NCBI GenBank assembly: GCA_037783415.1
Contig: JAZGTN010000097.1
Location: 4,526,001-4,590,000 of the forward strand
Origin: Leptasterias polaris
Taxonomy: Eukaryota; Echinodermata; Asteroidea; Forcipulatida; Asteriidae
DNA length: 64,000 nt
Direction: 5' to 3'
The position numbers and the translations under genes were made by a program. Under the pieces are notes generated by a model, which saw only the letters and a program-made list of their open reading frames with translations, made no database searches and was not told where the DNA came from. Of this stretch, positions 58,710 to 64,000 are shown piece after piece (within the stretch, counting starts at the first letter, position 1; each line of letters starts with the position of its first letter).

Positions 58710-59495
58710 AGGGTGAATACAACATTGATAATTGTCATGTGACCAAACATATACATGAACTTTAACAAACCTATGAAAGTTTAAACTCGATCGGTCTTCA
58801 GAGTTATGCATATGAGAAAACAGTGAAAAACACATTAATGTTTATACTTTATTTCAAACATCGGATTTTAGTAGAGACTATTGTTTTACTAATTTCCTAA
58901 AACTGTGGCATTTCAAGCAAAACTATTTCAAGGGAAGTTTTCCACCCTGACCGTCTTTACCATGTAAGGTCGTGTAAGGTATGTGCAAATCTGTACACAC
59001 TATTTTCAATTTTAATAATGTTGTACACGTACATCTTTAAGAGTTGAAGGAAGGGCATTCCATGCCAAGCTCTCCTTAAATTTGAACGTTTTTCTGTCTG
59101 CCTCTGTCCTGGGAAATGGAAGACCAACATTTCCGGCTGAATTGGTTCTGTACGGTGATTACAGTTATCAGAAATGTAATTATTAAAAACGTTTAGATAA
59201 GGAGCCAGCATTTAAAACAGTAACGTTCAAATGTTTCTCCCTGCGGACCCTAACGAGTTCTTTGAGGAACCTTGAGAAACTGGTCCTTTCTCTATTGGCT
59301 CAATAATACATTGGTGTTGGTTTTAGTTTGGTTTATACCTGTAATTCAATCACTGCTTTTGCTTTTAGTCATTGATTTATAATCAATAAAGTAATTAACA
59401 GGCTAAAAAAATATTGAAGAAACCTACAACTTGAGCCACTGTCCTACTTCCTGCATTTCCTCTTGTCTTTCCCCAATTCGATAAATTGAGTTTTC

Positions 59496-60530
59496 TTAAA
59501 GGGCCTATGCAATGCATTTTTTTATTAGTTAAAGTCATAAAGTGATCCTACCTGAACAAATATTTACCCATTAAACCTTTGGTTTCACCGCGTTTATGCC
59601 ATTAAAAAAAATAAAAACATATTTTAGGGGTGCCCAGCACGCCCCGCCCATTCCCTCATTATCATAAGAATGTGTGACGTAGACTAGGGAGATCGGCTCA
59701 CTTCCTGGTTCTACGTGTTGTGCGTCACACGCATACTGTACCGTGTGAAGTTTCTAAAAGTTTCTTCAGTTTGTCGCTGCTTCATCAAAAAAATAGGGCA
59801 TTTATTCAGAATGCCACCGACCTGTGTTGTTGCTGGTTGCAGCAACACCACTAAGGATGGTTTCAGTCTCCATCGTTTTCCCTCTGACCCAAAATTTCGA
59901 AGAATTTGGACGGCGAAAGTCAAGCTGACTCGGGCAAAGTGGTCAGGGCCAACCGAGCACTCGGTCATCTGTTCCGTGCATTTTGAGACATCGTCGTCGC
60001 CTCTCTCGACTCTGGCTCGTACATGTATGGCCGAACCCCTAGCTCCTCATTTCTTTCATAATCAGTCAGCCTCACAACTTAAATCCGAAGAATTAGTCCC
60101 CGAAAATTCTTCATCCACTGCTGAAAATGATGAAGATTCGGCCATTTTCGTCTTTTTATATCACGTCCGTCGTAGTGATTGTTAATGTACAATGCGTTGT
60201 GTGTACTGTAGGAATTTCTGCGATCCGTGTGTGCATGTACACGTAGCGCATGCATCAGCTGCCACATTAGCATGGTACCCGCAACATATTCTTGGTACCA
60301 GACCATTCTGAATTGCTTATGAACTCTCCGCAGTCTACGTCACGAACAGCGCCCCCGCGCGGCGTAAAAAATAAGGAATTTAATTAATAAAAATAATTAT
60401 TGCAAATTTTAAACATTTTACACTACTCACACAAATTTTTTATTTGTTAAATTGTATACAGAAAGTAAAAATAAACTACAAAAAATAAATTTCTAAATTG
60501 TGAAAAATAAGTATTGCATAGGCCCTTTAA
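59496..60530. mobile_element. Kolobok-like THAP transposon, copy 2 (inverted)
   Basis: Same family as 18592-19618 in the opposite orientation. TTAAAGGGCCTATGCAAT stands at both ends with TTAA. Line-by-line comparison shows near identity: a few substitutions plus small indels (5 nt near the THAP break, 4 nt in GATGCATGCGC, 2 nt in the acidic ORF). It is 1,035 bp. The similarity implies both copies moved recently or one was converted by the other. Confidence 0.82.
59811..60185 (+). pseudogene. Truncated THAP-domain ORF, copy 2
   Basis: The ATG at 59811 gives the same N-terminus as copy 1 (MPPTCVVAGCSNTTKDG ... ICSVHFE) with C5, C10, the CxxH pair, HRFP and W33. After HFE the frame stays open for 60 more residues, but only because it runs antisense to the acidic ORF of the element; those residues are not THAP. 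The AVPTIF part is missing as in copy 1, so both descend from one deletion event. On the opposite strand the acidic ORF (from 60145) ends early at a TGA made by a 2-nt loss. Confidence 0.72.
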
Positions 60531-60978
60531 GTGATACTCGGGTTACAGTTATGTTCAACAATTTTTGTAACTACGGTGCTTTATTTGAGGCTCGTTCCTT
60601 GAAGTTTGCCGGGAAATTTTTGTATATTCTCAAGGTTCCCCAAAGAGCTCATTAGTAAACACTTTTAAACAAACAGATGAAGGATGAAACAAAACAGTGG
60701 ACTAAAACTAACACAACGGCCTTGTACTTGTAGGTCTGCTACAAAAGTACCCACCGAAACTGAGTGATCACACCATAGAGAAAGGACAGGGGGTTCCCAC
60801 CGAGGGAATAAAGCTTGGAAATGGGCAATGCGGGCGAGGATCCCCGGCCCGGAGGGGACCACCCATTCCCGGTCGCGTATTTTTTTTCCCGGACGAACGT
60901 CGGCAATTAACATAAATGGGTGTAGTAAACTTTACCAGTGTACATGTACTACAGAGAAAATATAAACCGTGTAGTTTA

Positions 60979-61101
60979 GGGGCCATTCAGAATAGTCAAT
61001 GTTAAAAAAAAATCAAATCCGAAATTGTGGATGGGTGGGTCAAAACAATTTCGAAAAAGAAAAATCGAAATGTTTTAACATTGACTATTATGAATGGCCC
61101 C
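60979..61101. mobile_element. GGGGCC-ended MITE with TTA duplication
   Basis: The left end GGGGCCATTCAGAATAGTCA is mirrored by TGACTATTATGAATGGCCCC with one mismatch, and pairing extends through ATGTTAAAA. TTA lies immediately outside both ends (60976-60978, 61102-61104). The 3-bp TWA duplication and G-rich ends match PIF/Harbinger MITEs (inference). Confidence 0.82.
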
Positions 61102-61997
61102 TTATCAACCCTAAAATCAACACTGGGTATTTCCATAGAGCAATGGTCTTTCTACACCTGTTTCAATCACATAACTGTTCATTCATTTTTTGAAACGACT
61201 ATGTCTTTTCCACCATGTGGGACTTAGTTTCACAAATTCATAAATTATATATTTTTACCTACTGCTCGATCCACATGCACTTAAAGGCATGAACGTTTCG
61301 CGTATGTATTATTAGTGTCTATTCAAATTAATCTGACTTTAACTCGGATCGTTCATTGTTTATTCAAAAGGGGACACCGATCAGAAATATTGAGTAAAAT
61401 ATTCGTGGCTCACAAAATTAACCACTAGTGCACCAAGTCATGAATAATGACGCCAATATTTCCGATACTTATCACAACACTCTTTGCCACAACAAGTTGA
61501 GGTTAATATTGACAGCAATATTGCCAGAAATGAAGACTAAATCGAGGCATGGACGAAGTATAAGCAACCAAAAGTGGCATCCCACCCCCTCTAAACACTT
61601 TCTCAACCTAATTCCCTTTTTGATAAGTGTGTGACAGTCACATTTAGTTGTGTCATGGTTGTACATGTACTTGATATGAACTGTCATCAGCAGTGTATAC
61701 TTAAAAGCTGATAGTGATAGGACCACCAATGGTATTTACTGCCAAATTTAATTAGTCCATTGTTGTTCATGTTATGGTTGATGAAACATGCAGTATTGAG
61801 GTACCCCCAGATTATCAAACCTTTTATTTTGTAGCCAAATAATCTCAGTCCTGAAAGAAGAAAACAGGAAATCAGGCTCTCAGCGGAAATGTCAGCGAGC
61901 ATTTTAAAAATCCTATGTAATCCAAACTGTAAATCACCCCTATCAACTCCCCTCTGAAAAAAATACATTCTTATACTTCTCAAAATCTTTGGTTGTA

Positions 61998-62428
61998 AAA
62001 TTTGACAGGACTCCATACGTGCTGCTTCGTGTACAACGGTGGCAAATGAAATATGTTTGTCATGAATATGCATCTTACCAATGATTGGCTGAACTGTGTC
62101 CTTCGGAGAGGAAAAGGAATGTCGGTCTACACACACGGTATACGCGGCCTACGTGCACGGCGGTCCGCTGTGTGTGTGAGGCGTATACGCATCGATGTAG
62201 GCACATCGGTCTTTCAATTGCTCTTTTTCAACCGATCGCTCTTTTTAAATCGCTCTTTTTCGACCGCTCTTTTTTCATCGATCGATCGGTTGAAAGCACC
62301 GATCGATCGGTTGACAGCATCGATCGGTCGATGGAAAAGACCGATCGATCGATGCAAAAGTCCGATCGATCGATGGAAAAGTCCGATCGATGTGTTGATC
62401 AGATTATTTGCGTCTTTGGCGTTCCATA
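61998..62428. repeat. CGATCGAT-rich repeat family, copy B (inverted)
   Basis: The reverse-complement counterpart of 56961-57437: starts AAATTTGACAGGACTCCAT and ends GCGTCTTTGGCGTTCCATA. The CpG-rich unique third is nearly identical, while the CGATCGATCGG core differs in unit number and spacing and is shorter. The outer ends are common to both copies, which defines the unit. Confidence 0.85.
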
Positions 62429-64000
62429 GTGAAGTAGTGCACAGGGAACCTTTTCATTCAGCAATATTGCATCGCGAAATGGCAAAATGTTTAGACTGAA
62501 CTTGTGTTGTGCACACTGAATGCTAATAAAGTGAGTTAGCAATCGATACATTGTATGTAGCATTTTGCTGGGCTCTCTAGGGAAGTTGTTCACTGGTACC
62601 ATCTCTATGCTGGTACCTGTTCTCAATTACTCCCAATGGAACCATCCTGGAACACATTAATTACATTTATGTGTTCAGCTTGTAATTGTTCATAACTGAC
62701 TATACAGCAAAGCAGTTTATGGAGTGATTCAGTAGATGTTGGTTGGGTGTTTGAAGAGTCAGAATTGGGTGTGTCAGAATGAGGGCGTGGTCACTCTGAT
62801 ACAGGCACCGGTATATTTGGATTCAAGTTTAAAGTACATTATCACTAAGTATTATTAAGAAAAGATGGCATGGTAAACATAACGCTACTTAATACTGTAC
62901 TCATCACTGTAGGCATGAAAGAGCACTGTGCGTTCATGCTTCTTTTTCTAATTAAACTGACGGTTTAAGACTACATCCATGTTAATGTAAGGTATTGCCA
63001 ATGTAGGTCATACTCATCTGGTTTTGCAATAAAAGTAAGATACGGATCAGGTGGTTTGAAAGGGAGGGGCGGGGCACAGATAGGTGACTTTAGAGGAGGA
63101 CATACTTGGCTCATATGACAGGAAAAAAAATGATAATTTCCCCCCCCCTTCTTTTCCCTTTAAAGGCACAAATAGGTACTTTGTATGGCTTTATGACAAT
63201 GTAATATAGGGAAAGTCATTTATGGTGCACAGTTGAAATTGTCTGAATCGTACAAATAGTCCTACTGGTGCTTTAAATGCACATTAGTACTTGAGAAAAG
63301 CTCTTTTCAAACTACATTCTGCTGCCTAATCAGCTGAGCCGCAAAGCTGTCCAAGAAATTCAAGTTGGCATTTAATAGTACAATAGCACTACCAGTTGTT
63401 GCATTCATTTTATTATTTTTCAACATAGATGTCTACAGGAGCGATTAGTTCTACATTTACATATATACCTGTTTATTGATTGTGTATGTGGGGATAACGC
63501 CGATCAATAACTCCTATTGATTATGTGACTCGACCTTCGATTGATCATCCTTGCATATCAAATCAAACCCACTGTCCATACTCACCACTCAACAAAATCA
63601 ATGTTTGTTTGACTAAAGAGCCTTTAAATGTATGGTTATTATACTTGGAACATGGTCCATATTAATTAGAATGGTTTTCATTTTTTTAAACAGAAGGCTC
63701 ATGACCCGAGGAGGTGGGGGGGGGGCGGGCAGGGGACAACTGCTTTCCCAAATTCAGGTGAACCAGTGGGGAAAACTCTGGCACAGTAAGACAAAAACAA
63801 ATGGACAGAGAAAGAAAAAAAACAAAAACCTTTTTACCCTAGGCTAATGAACCCCTCTGCCCTCCTTACCAAAGAGTCCCCATCACTTCGATGTATATTG
63901 GAGTTTCAGCTTTTTTTTTTACTGGAAAAAGAAGAAGATTTAGGCAGATTTGCAGAATCATTTCATGTATTTCCATAGTGCTACTGCAGTTAAAAATAAT
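62429..64000. other. Noncoding DNA at the right edge
   Basis: No gene, transposon end or exon could be supported. A G-rich run lies near 63714-63730 and C-rich tracts near 63140. The acceptor-like TTTTTTTAAACAG before 63694 is followed by a stop in the phase required after the 29-nt EML exon. Confidence 0.55.

Larger units (their letters stand above)
42012..64000 (+). other. EML intron after the 29-nt exon, or intron plus unseen exons
   Basis: Begins GTAAGAG. The rest of the window shows no sequence resembling a HELP motif or WD40 repeats on the + strand, so it is most simply one very long intron. It is the most transposon-rich part of the window; each element is listed separately. I cannot exclude missed microexons or a separate nested gene. 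Confidence 0.5.

Noticed and set aside
63694..63755. Exon-like segment between AAACAG and GTGAAC
   Set aside because: In the phase required after the 29-nt exon it reaches TGA within three codons, and it contains a long G run.

Overview
The window is gene-poor, AT-rich invertebrate DNA with long introns and many small mobile elements. It most likely comes from an echinoderm or a close marine deuterostome. The reasons are an EML (echinoderm microtubule-associated protein-like) gene, a tRNA-Leu-headed SINE body of a type I associate with marine deuterostomes, a (TTA)n-tailed SINE, and a dense set of short inverted-repeat transposons. The species call is inference.

One host gene is supported, and it runs on the + strand across the window. 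It is the 5' part of an EML1/2/4-type gene. Exon 1 (ATG at 2804, donor after 2846), exon 2 with the trimerising coiled coil (20905-21087), a 39-nt candidate microexon (26019-26057), exon 3 (29665-29869), an internal alternative first exon (ATG 35798, donor after 35901), a 69-nt exon (37732-37800) and a 29-nt exon (41983-42011) all join in compatible phase. The HELP and WD40 body is not here and should lie to the right. The two starts predict one isoform with the coiled coil and one without it. A further candidate first exon at 18061 is weak.

The remainder is intron and mobile DNA. Three elements (18592-19618, 42631-43870, 59496-60530) have TTAA ends, TTAAAGGGCC inverted repeats and a THAP zinc-finger ORF, which points to Kolobok-type transposons. 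Two of them are almost identical, lie in opposite orientation, and also carry the start of a second, convergent ORF. Two piggyBac-like elements with TTAA-CCC ends (15259-15998, 58097-58709), a hAT-like element (50599-51869), several GGCC-ended elements with 3-bp target duplications, tRNA-derived SINEs, fold-back MITEs and a CGATCGAT-rich repeat pair fill much of the rest. Tandem repeats include a 73-bp minisatellite with exactly regular spacing (about 14525-14893) and a 207-bp tandem unit holding hairpins (about 54824-55150).

No rRNA, CRISPR array or intact functional tRNA gene was seen. No complete transposase was found, so all the transposons here look non-autonomous.
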